Origin: Sorangium cellulosum
GTDB lineage: Bacteria; Myxococcota_A; Polyangia; Polyangiales; Polyangiaceae
DNA: 64,000 nucleotides
Direction of reading: 5' to 3'
Assembly (NCBI GenBank): GCA_020720045.1
Contig: DYPH01000007.1
Location: forward strand, 1 to 64,000
The position numbers and the translations under genes were made by a program. Positions 51,916 to 60,952 of the stretch are shown here, piece by piece (within the stretch, counting starts at the first letter, position 1; every line of letters starts with the position of its first letter). The notes under the pieces were generated by a model. It saw only the letters and a program-made list of their open reading frames with translations. It had not been told where the DNA came from and did no database searches.

Positions 51916-52913
51916 AAAAAGCTTGGATTTCCGCGCTTTTGGCCGGTGCTGCCCTCTCCTGCGGCGGCGGGGATTTCGATCCGCAGAACGTCGTTTCCGG
52001 CGTCCGGGTCCTTTCGTCGCGCGCCGACCGCCCCTATGCGAAACCGGGCGACACCGTCCAGGTCGACCTGCTCGTGGCCGACGGCCGCGCCGACAAGCGG
52101 GTCCCCCTCCAAGTCGCCTGGATCCCGTTCGTATGCACGAACCCGGAAGCGGACTTGTACTATGCATGCTTTGCCCAGCTCCTTAGCGGCGGCAGCACGG
52201 GTGGGGCAGGAGCGGGCGGTTTTGATCTTTCGAAGGTTCCCTTCGGGATCGATATTTCGAAACAACTTCCGCAGGGTACGAGCTACTCGGTCACGATCCC
52301 GAAGGACATCGTCAAGGCGCGCCCCGGCCAGCCTGATCCCTACGGCCTCGTGATGCTCTTCAACATCGCTTGCGCGGGGAAGATCGTCCTCGCCGAGCCC
52401 GATCCGTCCGCCGGTGCTGCGGCGGTTCCGATCCAGTGCGTCGACGACGCTGGCAAGCAAGTGCCGCCGAGCGACTACGTCTTCGGATACACACGCGTCT
52501 ACGCCTACAACGAGCGTACGAACGCAAACCCGATCCTCGACGGATTGACGTTCGACGGGAAACCGGTTGATTTTACGGCAGGAATTACCGTCGACCGCTG
52601 CACGGCAATCAAGCCGGAAGATTGCCCCTCCCACAAGCTAGGCGTCACCGTTCCGGCGTCGAGCCAGGAGGTCAACGCGGGGCAGGTCGACGAGTACGGC
52701 AACACGCTGAACGAGATCGTTTGGACGGCCCTCTATGCCGATGCGGGGCGCTTCGACGAAGACGTCCGATTGTTGTATGATGCACGCGCTGGCAAGGCGC
52801 CGAATTCGGACGCGACCTATCGGCCCGGCGCCCGCTCGGGGAGCATCTGGGTCGTCGTGAAGGACAACCGCGGCGGATCGACCTGGAAGCAAGTTCCGGT
52901 GACCGTTCGCTAG
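51912..52913 (+). CDS. Lipoprotein coupled to the TonB receptor
   Basis: The 333-residue product has a lipoprotein signal (MKKAWISALLAGAALSC, C17) followed by a Gly-rich tether. The body is beta-rich with several cysteines (for example FVCTNPEADLYYACFAQ and FNIACAG) and ends SGSIWVVVKDNRGGSTWKQV, a pattern of Ig-like secreted folds. No family is recognised. GTG 51912 overlaps the receptor stop, so it is translationally coupled, as expected for a surface partner that captures substrate. Confidence 0.82.
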   Translation: MKKAWISALLAGAALSCGGGDFDPQNVVSGVRVLSSRADRPYAKPGDTVQVDLLVADGRADKRVPLQVAWIPFVCTNPEADLYYACFAQLLSGGSTGGAGAGGFDLSKVPFGIDISKQLPQGTSYSVTIPKDIVKARPGQPDPYGLVMLFNIACAGKIVLAEPDPSAGAAAVPIQCVDDAGKQVPPSDYVFGYTRVYAYNERTNANPILDGLTFDGKPVDFTAGITVDRCTAIKPEDCPSHKLGVTVPASSQEVNAGQVDEYGNTLNEIVWTALYADAGRFDEDVRLLYDARAGKAPNSDATYRPGARSGSIWVVVKDNRGGSTWKQVPVTVR

Positions 52914-52969
52914 GCGGTTCCGTCGAAGTTCGGTGGCTCTCGCCGAGCGACCGAGGTAGGCTGCGCCCC

Positions 52970-54061
52970 GTGCGCGGCCTTTTTCGTTTTTTCTTTGCGA
53001 GCCGAGCGTTTGCAGTCCTTGCGACGGCGGCCGCGCTCACGGCGTCGGCGGCAGCGTGCACCATCACGACGCCCGATGAGTCGCTCCTTCAAAAGGAGGA
53101 TCTCGCCGTTGCGGGGGATATTCCGTACGACCCAGGCGTCCTCATCGACGACGAGCGCTTTCAGGAGACGGCCCCCTACCGCGAGCGGACGCTCCAACAG
53201 TTTTTCGAGAAGCTCCCGTACCGGGATGGGGTGCGTATCAAACGCAGCTTCCTCGCCTCCTACTTCTCCAACGGCCGCAGCGCAGCGCTGTCGATCGCCG
53301 AAATTGGCGCGAAATACAATATTTCGCCCCTCGTCCTCCTCGCGCGCATTCAGATGTACAACGGGCTCGTCAGCCAGGAAAACTACCCGGTAGACGCCCC
53401 CTGGCTTGTCGAATTTGTTTTTGGCTGCGGGTGTACGGCGCCTGGCGTTTGTGCGGCTACGTCCCAGGGGCTCGATCGGCAGATTGAGTGCCTCGCATCG
53501 AATCTCCGGAAAGAGATCGACAAAGCCGACAAAGGGCCGACGAGTTCCGGCTGGGCGATCGGCCAGCCACGAACGACGTTTGATGGGTTGAGCGTCACTC
53601 CGCAGAACAAGACGGCGGCGGCGACGTACACCATCGACCCCTTTGCAGGCGTGAGCGGAGACCGCGGAGCGAAGCTTTTTACCAATATTTTCGAGCTTTA
53701 CTACACGCAGGAAGCCTTCCGTGCCGCCCGCAACGGCACCTTGCCGAAGGCGTATCCCGGGGAGACCTGCCGCGCGTCGACCGACTGCGACACGACGCGC
53801 ATCGAAAAACCGCTCTGCATGAACCTTGGCGATAGCAAGGTGTGCGGCGCGTCGTGCGACGCCAAGACGAGCTGCGAGTCGATCGCTCCCGGCCTCCAAT
53901 GCGTTGTCCTCTCGCCGGCTGATAAATCGGGCATTTGCCTCGAGGGCTGCGACCCGACTTCCGACTGTGGACGCACCCGCGCCTGCCAGGCGGAATACAC
54001 CTTCGTTGCCGACGGCAAGACGGAGAAGCGAATGCCGGTCTGCTACCCGATCAGCGGCTAA
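52970..54061 (+). CDS. Cysteine-rich secreted lipoprotein
   Basis: About 363 residues start at GTG 52970 after GAGGTAGG. A long N-terminal signal ends in SAAAC (C30), a likely lipobox. Residues about 70-150 are helical with LSIAEIGAKYNISPLVLLAR, a phrase seen in lysozyme-like or glucosaminidase-type domains, but no catalytic Glu is evident to me. The last 130 residues are rich in cysteine pairs (CRASTDCDTTR, CGASCDAKTSC, CLEGCDPTSDC), suggesting disulfide knots like those in myxobacterial surface proteins. It is 56 bp after the preceding lipoprotein and its end overlaps the convergent peptidase gene by 11 bp. Confidence 0.78.
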   Translation: MRGLFRFFFASRAFAVLATAAALTASAAACTITTPDESLLQKEDLAVAGDIPYDPGVLIDDERFQETAPYRERTLQQFFEKLPYRDGVRIKRSFLASYFSNGRSAALSIAEIGAKYNISPLVLLARIQMYNGLVSQENYPVDAPWLVEFVFGCGCTAPGVCAATSQGLDRQIECLASNLRKEIDKADKGPTSSGWAIGQPRTTFDGLSVTPQNKTAAATYTIDPFAGVSGDRGAKLFTNIFELYYTQEAFRAARNGTLPKAYPGETCRASTDCDTTRIEKPLCMNLGDSKVCGASCDAKTSCESIAPGLQCVVLSPADKSGICLEGCDPTSDCGRTRACQAEYTFVADGKTEKRMPVCYPISG

Positions 54062-55118
54062 CGATTCCTGCTTCGGCGAGTTTTTCGATCGCCGCTACCG
54101 AGAGTTGGCCGCTTGCAAGCGTTCGCCGCTCCTCGGCCGAGGCGGACAAAACCCTTCGGAATGCAGGTACATAGGCCGCTTCGCGACCGAGCCCTTCGCC
54201 GTCCGCTCCAGCGCCGCGGTGGAGACGAAACGCGAGAGCAACCGCGTCGTCGTTCGTGATCCCTTCGGCGAGAGCGCCCCGAACGGTGTCGACGAAGCGC
54301 GCCCCGCTCCGCATCGCAGCCACGAGGCGGTGGCGGAGGGCGAGTTCCTGGGCGCGCGCACCATCGAGAAGTCCCGATTGTTCCTCGGCAAAAAGGGCGG
54401 CCCCCTCCTGTTCGTCGGCCCCTCCCGCGCTCCCGATCGCAAACAGGGAAAGCGCTTCGTCGCGGGCGCGAACGCGCGGAAGGACGTGACCGTCGATCTC
54501 ATGAACCGCCGTCCGGCGGGCCGCCAGCGCACTTAGTCGCCGCCCCCGCGCGAGATAGATTCGGTCGTCGCCGGTAGCGGCAAGTGCTGAAAGATCTTCG
54601 CGAAAAATGATTGGTACGTCGACGCCGTGGTGCCGAAGACGCTGAAGAATACAGGTGAAAAGTGTCTCTCCGCGGGTGCCATCGGAGGTCGTCTCCGGGC
54701 CGGTGCTCAGGACGTCGCGATCCCGGCCGATCGCGTCGGCATCTTCCATTCTGGCGGGGAAGCGGCGGCGGGCGAGGGGGCCGAAAAGGCGGGTACCGAC
54801 GGCGGCGGTGAGGGCTGCTTCGCCGTCGAGTTCCAGGAGGCGCTCCGCGTACAAAGCGCCAAGAATACCGTCATTTTCGATCGCCGCGGCCGCCCGATGG
54901 AGGACGTCGCGTCGGGCGCTGTGATCGACGGCCCGATACAAGAGCACGGGAACCGTCGGCTCGCCCCGCCGGAACGATTCGGCGACACGCGCGCGTTCGG
55001 TTGTGAGGTTTTCTGCCGTCGCCGCTGCGATGACGCGGATCGCCGCGATGCTCTCGCGGGCGAGGCGCGTGATCGGCCCGTGCCAGGCGGGGAGTTCGAG
55101 GGGGGCATTCGTCGGCAT
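54051..55118 (-). CDS. QEGLA-type metallopeptidase (DUF1704 / MATCAP-like)
   Basis: The roughly 355-residue protein contains HEIDGH (H206, E207, H211) preceded by RRTAVHE and followed about 25 residues later by QEGAALFAE, the equivalent of the QEGLA motif of DUF1704. Related eukaryotic proteins (MATCAP) are tyrosine/tubulin carboxypeptidases; bacterial members have no assigned substrate. The motif here has Ala for Leu. No signal peptide is seen, so it is probably cytoplasmic. The start is uncertain: ATG 55118 is used, and TTG 55187 would add 23 residues. It is divergent from phoH. Confidence 0.78.
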   Translation of the reverse strand: MPTNAPLELPAWHGPITRLARESIAAIRVIAAATAENLTTERARVAESFRRGEPTVPVLLYRAVDHSARRDVLHRAAAAIENDGILGALYAERLLELDGEAALTAAVGTRLFGPLARRRFPARMEDADAIGRDRDVLSTGPETTSDGTRGETLFTCILQRLRHHGVDVPIIFREDLSALAATGDDRIYLARGRRLSALAARRTAVHEIDGHVLPRVRARDEALSLFAIGSAGGADEQEGAALFAEEQSGLLDGARAQELALRHRLVAAMRSGARFVDTVRGALAEGITNDDAVALAFRLHRGAGADGEGLGREAAYVPAFRRVLSASAEERRTLASGQLSVAAIEKLAEAGIVSR

Positions 55119-55188
55119 AAAACGAAATTTGGGGGGAGTTTCGCCGCTCGCGACGATTTCCCGCGCGGTCCGCGGGAGGTCGGGCAAT

Positions 55189-56517
55189 ATGCCGACAACC
55201 TTGACGATGAAGAAGAACTACGTCCTCGACACGAACATTCTCCTCCACGATCCGAGAGCGATCTTCCGGTTCGAGGACAACGACGTCATCATCCCGATCT
55301 ATTGCATCGAGGAAGTCGACCAGTTTAAGAAGGAAGGGACCGAGCGCGGCAGAAATGCCCGTGAAATCGCGCGTATCCTCGACCGCCTCCGCGAGCAGGG
55401 CTCCCTCGCATCGGGCGTAAAGCTCGAGTCGGGGGCGATGCTTCGCGTCGCCGTGCCGGCGAAGCGCCCGGAGCTCCAGTCGGCCATCGACAATGCGGCG
55501 ATGGACGGAGCGATCCTCCAGTGCGCCTTCGATGTGATGGAGGCCGACCAAGGTCGACCGACGATCTTCGTGACGATGGATACGAACCTTCGTATCCGCG
55601 CCGACGCGCTCGGGATGCCCTCGCAGACCTACGACAACCCGCGTATCGACCAATCCGACAAGGAAAATGGCATTCGCGAGATGCTCGTGGATGGGGCCGT
55701 CGTCGACGCGTTCTTCGAGAACGGCGAATGGACGCCGGAGAGTGAAGATGGCCTCTACGCCAATCTCTCCATCTGGTTGAAAGATAAGAACAATCCGTCG
55801 CACACGGCGCTCGGGCGTTACGACGCCAAGCAGAAGGCGGTCGTCGCGTTGCGTGTGCCCCGCGAAGGGGTCCTCGGCGTACGCCCGAGAAACCGTGAGC
55901 AGAGCTTCGCGCTCGACCTGCTCCTCGACGAATCGATCCGCATCGTCACGCTCGTAGGCAAGGCGGGGACCGGTAAGACGCTCCTGGCGCTCGCCGCCGG
56001 CCTCAAGCGGACCGTGGAAGATGGCGTCTACACCCGGATGCTTGTTTCCCGTCCGGTCATGCCGATGGGGCGCGACATCGGGTTCTTGCCTGGCGATGTC
56101 GATGAGAAGCTGAATCCCTGGATGCAGCCGATCTTCGACAACCTGGAGTTCCTGTACTCAAGTGGCTCGAAGCGGGGGCCGAAGGCCTACGCGGAGCTCC
56201 TCGAGAGCGGCCAACTCCAGGTCGAGCCGCTCACCTACATTCGTGGACGCTCGCTCCCGAGCCAGTTCATGATTGTCGACGAAGCACAGAACCTCACCCC
56301 CCACGAGGTGAAGACGATCGTGACGCGTTCCGGCGACGGCACGAAAATCATCCTCACCGGCGACCCGCAACAGATCGACAACCCCTACGTCGACAGCTCG
56401 TCGAACGGCCTCACGACGGTCGCCGACAAGTTCCGTGGCCATCCGCTCGCCGCTCATCTCGTCCTCTCGAAGGGGGAGCGCTCCGAGCTCGCCGAGGTCG
56501 CCGCGAACCTCCTCTGA
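55189..56517 (+). CDS. PIN-domain PhoH-family ATPase
   Basis: The 442-residue protein joins an N-terminal PIN ribonuclease domain (about 5-150, VLDTNILLHDPRAIF and FVTMDTNLRIRADALGM, with several conserved Asp) to a C-terminal PhoH ATPase with Walker A GKAGTGKTLLALA near 257 and Walker B FMIVDEAQNL. This is the PhoH2/YlaK arrangement, an RNA helicase-nuclease in the members studied. ATG 55189 follows GGGAGGT at good distance; ATG 55207 is an alternative. It is followed by an intrinsic terminator. Confidence 0.93.
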   Translation: MPTTLTMKKNYVLDTNILLHDPRAIFRFEDNDVIIPIYCIEEVDQFKKEGTERGRNAREIARILDRLREQGSLASGVKLESGAMLRVAVPAKRPELQSAIDNAAMDGAILQCAFDVMEADQGRPTIFVTMDTNLRIRADALGMPSQTYDNPRIDQSDKENGIREMLVDGAVVDAFFENGEWTPESEDGLYANLSIWLKDKNNPSHTALGRYDAKQKAVVALRVPREGVLGVRPRNREQSFALDLLLDESIRIVTLVGKAGTGKTLLALAAGLKRTVEDGVYTRMLVSRPVMPMGRDIGFLPGDVDEKLNPWMQPIFDNLEFLYSSGSKRGPKAYAELLESGQLQVEPLTYIRGRSLPSQFMIVDEAQNLTPHEVKTIVTRSGDGTKIILTGDPQQIDNPYVDSSSNGLTTVADKFRGHPLAAHLVLSKGERSELAEVAANLL

Positions 56518-56543
56518 CCGGTACCGGCGCTACAGCCCCTCCG

Positions 56544-56576
56544 CCCGCCCCAGGAACGCTCCGGGGGCGGGTTTCT
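56544..56576 (+). terminator. Intrinsic terminator after phoH
   Basis: CCCGCCCC (56544-56551) pairs with GGGGCGGG (56564-56571), followed by TTTCTCGTT. Confidence 0.65.
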
Positions 56577-56610
56577 CGTTGGTCGCGCGGCGCTCGCCCC
56601 GAGACGAACA

Positions 56611-56639
56611 TTGACGATACGCCCCCTTGCGAGTATCCG
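56611..56639 (+). promoter_or_regulatory. Candidate promoter for yajC-secDF
   Basis: TTGACG (56611-56616) and TATCCG (56634-56639) are separated by 17 nt. The predicted leader is about 97 nt. The strong -35 offsets a weak -10. Confidence 0.45.
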
Positions 56640-56743
56640 GCGACTCCCACCCTTCGAAGACGTCGGCGTCTTCGATCCCTGCGGAGGCGCGTCGCCTCTG
56701 CTACGGGCCCGCTTCAGAGCGTGCCTCGGCCGCGAGCGAACCG

Positions 56744-57154
56744 ATGATTCTTCTTCAAAATATCACGACGACCACGGCGACGACTGGTACGGCGACGGCG
56801 GCTCCAGGAGCCGGCGCACCCCCGCCGTCGGGCATGCCGTCGTGGGTCACCTTCTTCCCGCTTCTCATCATGGTCCCGTTCCTCTTCATGACGTTCCGTC
56901 GGCAGAAGAAGGAAGAGGAGGCCCGGAGTTCCTTGAAGAAGGGCGACAAGGTCGTCGTTGGTGGAATCGTCGGTGAATACCAGGAGATGGATGGCCGCCT
57001 CGCGAAGGTGAAAATCGCGAACGGCGTCCTTATCTCTGCGGTCGCGTCGGCGCTCAGCCCCTTTGAAGTGAAGCCTGCGGAAGATCCGCTGAAGGATCTC
57101 AAAGAGGCGAAGGGGGACGGGAAGGACGCGAAGCTCGCTGCGGAGAAGAAATGA
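56744..57154 (+). CDS. yajC: Sec translocase auxiliary subunit YajC
   Basis: The 136-residue protein has one transmembrane helix (about 28-46, FFPLLIMVPFLFMTF) directly followed by RRQKKEEEARSSLKKGDKVV, the YajC signature, and the beta region VVGGIVGEYQEMDG. YajC associates with SecDF. ATG 56744 is chosen; upstream residues would be a non-native extension. A Thr/Ala/Gly-rich N-terminal stretch (about 6-25) is longer than in E. coli. It is directly followed by secD with ATGA overlap. Confidence 0.9.
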   Translation: MILLQNITTTTATTGTATAAPGAGAPPPSGMPSWVTFFPLLIMVPFLFMTFRRQKKEEEARSSLKKGDKVVVGGIVGEYQEMDGRLAKVKIANGVLISAVASALSPFEVKPAEDPLKDLKEAKGDGKDAKLAAEKK

Positions 57155-59202
57155 ACTCGTCGCGTCGTTTTGCAGGGATTGTGGCCCTGCTCGGGTTCTT
57201 GCTGCCGGCGATCGCTTTCGGCCTCTACAAGGCGAAGGTTGTCGAGACGCCTCCGGGCTTCTGGTTCGTCATTTTGTCCGTACTTTTCGGACTTTGGGCG
57301 TTGTTCGTCTGGGTACCCGGGCGGATGGATTCCGGGTGGCGCACGAAGGTCGGCTTCGTATTTTTCGTGCTTGGCGTCTCGTTCGTCTGCCTCTGGCCGA
57401 CGCTTCACACGCTGAGCCACGGGAAGGTCGCCGTCCCCCCCTACATCGCCGACAACGTGAAGTTCGGCGTCGTCAAAGGGCTCGACCTTCAGGGGGGCAT
57501 GCGCCTCGTCTACACGGTGGAAGTCGACGAAGCGATCCGCGACAAACGCGATAACTTTGCCGATGAAATGCGCCGGGACCTCGCCCGCGCCTACGCGTTC
57601 CACACCGGCGACGGCATGGTTCCTCGCGACGCGCTGACGAAGCTTGCGGAGAAGGTCCACGTTCAGACCCCGCAGAACGATACCGCCGCCATCAAGCTCA
57701 CCTTCACGAACGCCGCCGATGTGGCGGGGAAGATTGATGATCGGTTCTTGAAGCGCTTCCAGACGGAACTCGCGCGGATGCCGAACGCCAACGCGGCCGA
57801 AGTCAGCTTTAAGATCAAGACCGAAGTCGAAACCGGCATCCGCGATCGCGCGGTTCAGCAGGCGAAAGAGACGATCGGCCGTCGTGTCGACGAACTCGGC
57901 CTCCGCGAAGCAAGCGTCACCGTCCGCGACGAAGACATCATCATTGAAGTCCCCGGCAACGACAAAGACGCCTTCGAAGACATCAAGGAGACGATCCGCA
58001 AGACGGCCCGCCTTGAGTTCAAGATGGTCGACGACGAAGCCGACTTCTTCGGAGCGATCAAGGATGGCCCCGAGCTCGAAGCGGAAGCGATCAGCATCTA
58101 CACAGAGCGCGCCCCCGCGGGTCCCGGCAAAGAGGTAAACTCCCACTTTGCGCGCCTCGTGCGCCGCGAAGGGGAAACGCAGCCCCAGGCGCTCGTCCGT
58201 TTCAAGAACTGGACGAAGAACCTCGTCGTCCCCGACGATCACCAGATCGGCTTCGAGGTCGCCCACGAGTACGACGAAGACACGCAGACGATGAAAGAAA
58301 TCGGCTGGCGTACGATCTACCTCTGGTCCCGCGCAGACATCACCGGTGAGTACATCACCGACGCAGCGAGCACGCCGCCGTCCGAGCAGCAGCCGGGGTG
58401 GTCGGTTTCCCTCACGTTCAGCCCGACCGGTGCGGAACGTTTTGAGGAAGTGACCGGAGCGAACGTCAAACGTCGCTTCGCGATCATCCTCGACGACGTC
58501 GTCAACTCGTCCCCCCAGATCAATCAGAAGATCGGCGGCGGCCGCGCGAACATCACAATGGGCGCTGGCGATCCCGAGAAGAGCCGCGTCGACGCCAAGA
58601 AGCTTGAGCTCGTGCTGCGCTCCGGCGCACTTCCGGCCCCGATTTCCCCTTCGAACGAGACCCTCATCGGCCCGACCCTCGGCGACGACGCCATCGGCAA
58701 AGGGCTCACCGGCGCTGCGGTCGGCTCGCTCCTCGTCTTGATCTTCATGGCGCTCTACTACCGGAAGGCGGGCCTCGTCGCCGACATGGCGGTGCTCTTC
58801 AACCTGGTGATTCAGCTCGCGATTCTTGCGACGTTCAGCGCCACGATGACCCTCCCCGGCATCGCCGGTCTCGCGCTCACGCTCGGTATGGCCGTCGACG
58901 CGAACGTGCTCATCAACGAGCGTATTCGCGAAGAACTCCGTGCCGGCCGAAGCATCCGCGCCGCCGTTGAAGCCGGCTACGACAAGGCCTTCGCCTCGAT
59001 CGTCGACGGCCACGTCACGATCTTCATCTCGGGCCTCATCCTCGCCCAGTACGGCAGCGGCCCCGTCAAGGGCTTCGCCATCACGCTCATTGTCGGCATC
59101 ATCGCGAGCCTTTTCACTGGCGTCTTCTGCACCCGCCTCGTCTTTGAATGGTGGGTTCGTGGCGCTCGCGTGAAGGAACTGAGCGTCGGAATCAAGGTTT
59201 GA
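57151..59202 (+). CDS. secD: Protein translocase subunit SecD
   Basis: SecD uses the proton motive force to help pull proteins across the inner membrane. The 683-residue protein contains the signature VKGLDLQGGMRLVYTVEVDE (near 108), the large P1 periplasmic domain, and the RND-type C-terminal helices from about 505 with GSLLVLIFMALYYRKAG and GLALTLGMAVDANVLINERI. Unlike the usual single N-terminal helix, three hydrophobic segments (about 6-26, 36-56 and 66-84) precede the GLDLQGG motif. ATG 57151 overlaps the yajC stop. It is followed after 124 bp by secF. Confidence 0.93.
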   Translation: MNSSRRFAGIVALLGFLLPAIAFGLYKAKVVETPPGFWFVILSVLFGLWALFVWVPGRMDSGWRTKVGFVFFVLGVSFVCLWPTLHTLSHGKVAVPPYIADNVKFGVVKGLDLQGGMRLVYTVEVDEAIRDKRDNFADEMRRDLARAYAFHTGDGMVPRDALTKLAEKVHVQTPQNDTAAIKLTFTNAADVAGKIDDRFLKRFQTELARMPNANAAEVSFKIKTEVETGIRDRAVQQAKETIGRRVDELGLREASVTVRDEDIIIEVPGNDKDAFEDIKETIRKTARLEFKMVDDEADFFGAIKDGPELEAEAISIYTERAPAGPGKEVNSHFARLVRREGETQPQALVRFKNWTKNLVVPDDHQIGFEVAHEYDEDTQTMKEIGWRTIYLWSRADITGEYITDAASTPPSEQQPGWSVSLTFSPTGAERFEEVTGANVKRRFAIILDDVVNSSPQINQKIGGGRANITMGAGDPEKSRVDAKKLELVLRSGALPAPISPSNETLIGPTLGDDAIGKGLTGAAVGSLLVLIFMALYYRKAGLVADMAVLFNLVIQLAILATFSATMTLPGIAGLALTLGMAVDANVLINERIREELRAGRSIRAAVEAGYDKAFASIVDGHVTIFISGLILAQYGSGPVKGFAITLIVGIIASLFTGVFCTRLVFEWWVRGARVKELSVGIKV

Positions 59203-59326
59203 TAGGGGGCCGGTGTGCCTGCATACCGGCGATTTCCTACGATTTTCTTAGCGGCCGAGCAGCGACTCCGCCACCCACGCACTTCAACGACGCCTTTGTG
59301 GCGTCGCAGAGAACGAGCCGAGCAAG

Positions 59327-60556
59327 ATGGAGCTCTTCAAACCGGGTAAGCAGTACGACTTCATGGGGATGCGGCGATTTTGGATATCGCTGTCGGTCTT
59401 CCTGACGCTCGCGTCGACGGCGCTCCTCTTCTACCCAGGACCCAACTACGGAACCGACTTCCGTGGCGGCACCGAAGTAGAAGTGGCCTTCCTCAAAGGG
59501 GTCGATGCAGGCGCAATTCGTCACGCCGTCGAGGCGTCGAAGCAGTTTAGCGAGCCAGACGTCCTTGAGGTGCGTGATGGGGTGGGTAACCACTTCATTG
59601 TTCGCGTTCAGGAAGTCAGCACGGTTTCGGAAATGACCAAAGAGGCGCTCAAAAAGGCGCTCTGTTTGAGCGATGATCCGAAGGCGAAGATGGACGAAAA
59701 GGCGTGCCCGGAGAGCGCTCGCGCCACCGAAGTGAAGTTCTCCGCTGGCGGCGATAAGATCTCCGTTCGCTACGACACCACCGCCGATCTCGCCAAAGTC
59801 AAAGCTCAGGTGGAGAGCATTGAAGGGGTCAAGCTCCGCGTAGGCGCGAACAACCCCGGCGAAACCTCAAGCCGCGACCACCGCGTTGAAATTCAGCTCC
59901 AGAGCATGGGGGACCAGCTCTTGACGGCCATGCGTGACCAGCTCGGCGCCGACACCGTGCCCCAGACGCCGCTCCGCGTGGAGTGGGTCGGTCCGAAGGC
60001 GGGAAAGCAGCTCCGCGACAGCGCGCGAAACAGCGTCGCGATCGCGATCGTCTTCATCATGCTCTACCTCGCGTTCCGCTTCGACGTGCGCTTCGCGCCC
60101 GGCGTTGTGCTCGCCTGCCTCCACGATGCCCTCGTCGTCCTCGGCGTCTTCGTCCTTCTCAAGAAGGAAGTGACGCTCGCGACGATCGCCGCCGTGCTGA
60201 CCATCGTCGGCTATTCGATGAACGACACGGTCGTCGTCTACGACCGTATTCGCGAAAACCTCTCCCGCTACCGCGGCAAGAAGTTCGCGGAAATCATCAA
60301 CTTGAGCGTCTCCGAGACCCTGTCTCGAACGATCCTCACGTCGGGCGCGACGATGCTCTCGGTCCTCGCGTTCTTCATCTGGGGAACCGGGATCATCAAG
60401 GACTTCGCGCTCGCAATGGTCATCGGGATCATCGCCGGCACGTATTCATCGATCTACGTCGCCGCTCCGATCACCGAATGGATCGACAGCAAGATGGGCG
60501 CCCGCAAGGATGGCCCGAAGGCCGCTTCCGACGGCAAGAAGCTCGCGACCGCCTGA
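59327..60556 (+). CDS. secF: Protein translocase subunit SecF
   Basis: The 409-residue partner of SecD has the N-terminal helix (about 17-36), the signature YGTDFRGGTEVEVAFLKG near 41, a periplasmic domain with an insertion (about 90-150) and five C-terminal helices with VAIAIVFIMLYLAFRFDVRF, TIVGYSMNDTVVVYDRIREN and LVSVLAFF-like segments. Both partners are separate genes here, as in E. coli. A terminator follows at 60572. Confidence 0.93.
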   Translation: MELFKPGKQYDFMGMRRFWISLSVFLTLASTALLFYPGPNYGTDFRGGTEVEVAFLKGVDAGAIRHAVEASKQFSEPDVLEVRDGVGNHFIVRVQEVSTVSEMTKEALKKALCLSDDPKAKMDEKACPESARATEVKFSAGGDKISVRYDTTADLAKVKAQVESIEGVKLRVGANNPGETSSRDHRVEIQLQSMGDQLLTAMRDQLGADTVPQTPLRVEWVGPKAGKQLRDSARNSVAIAIVFIMLYLAFRFDVRFAPGVVLACLHDALVVLGVFVLLKKEVTLATIAAVLTIVGYSMNDTVVVYDRIRENLSRYRGKKFAEIINLSVSETLSRTILTSGATMLSVLAFFIWGTGIIKDFALAMVIGIIAGTYSSIYVAAPITEWIDSKMGARKDGPKAASDGKKLATA

Positions 60557-60571
60557 CCAGAGCGGGCTTCG

Positions 60572-60618
60572 CGAAACACGCCGGAAGGGAAGGACCTTTC
60601 GGCGTGTTTCCGTTTGTT
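60572..60618 (+). terminator. Intrinsic terminator after secF
   Basis: GAAACACGCCG (60572-60582) pairs with CGGCGTGTTTC (60600-60610) and is followed by CGTTTGTT. Confidence 0.7.
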
Positions 60619-60630
60619 GGAACGGCTTGA

Positions 60631-60948
60631 ACGTGTTCGCTTGTCGCATGCACGGGGGGCGCCGCCGTCATCGCCGGTCCCAGCGAGGATGCAGCGACGA
60701 TTTGCGCCAAGGCGACCGACTACCGCAGCGGACCGCCAAGCGATCGCGCTGCCTGTAGGGAAAACCTCTCCGAAGTCCCCGCCTGCCTTCCGAAAGCAAG
60801 TGCGTTTGTCGACTGCCTCGTTTCGAAAGGCGCGACCTGTGACTCACGAGGAATCGACGAAGACCTTCCGGCCTGCGCCGCGGCGGAGAGCGCATTCAAA
60901 GACTGTGGCCGAGGCGCGTCCTCTGCCGCACGCCCCGACGGCGGCTAG
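60631..60948 (+). pseudogene. Start-less cysteine-rich ORF, probable gene remnant
   Basis: A 105-codon open frame runs from the codon after TGA 60628-60630 to TAG 60946-60948 but has no ATG, GTG or TTG. The translation has an LVACTGG segment like a lipobox at its beginning and regularly spaced cysteines (ATICAKATD, RAACREN, PACLPKAS, FVDCLVSKGATCD, PACAAAE, FKDCGRG), which looks like a real secreted Cys-rich domain. It sits directly behind the secF terminator. The simplest reading is a lipoprotein gene that lost its 5' end; a non-canonical start cannot be excluded. Confidence 0.45.
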
Positions 60949-60952
60949 CCAC

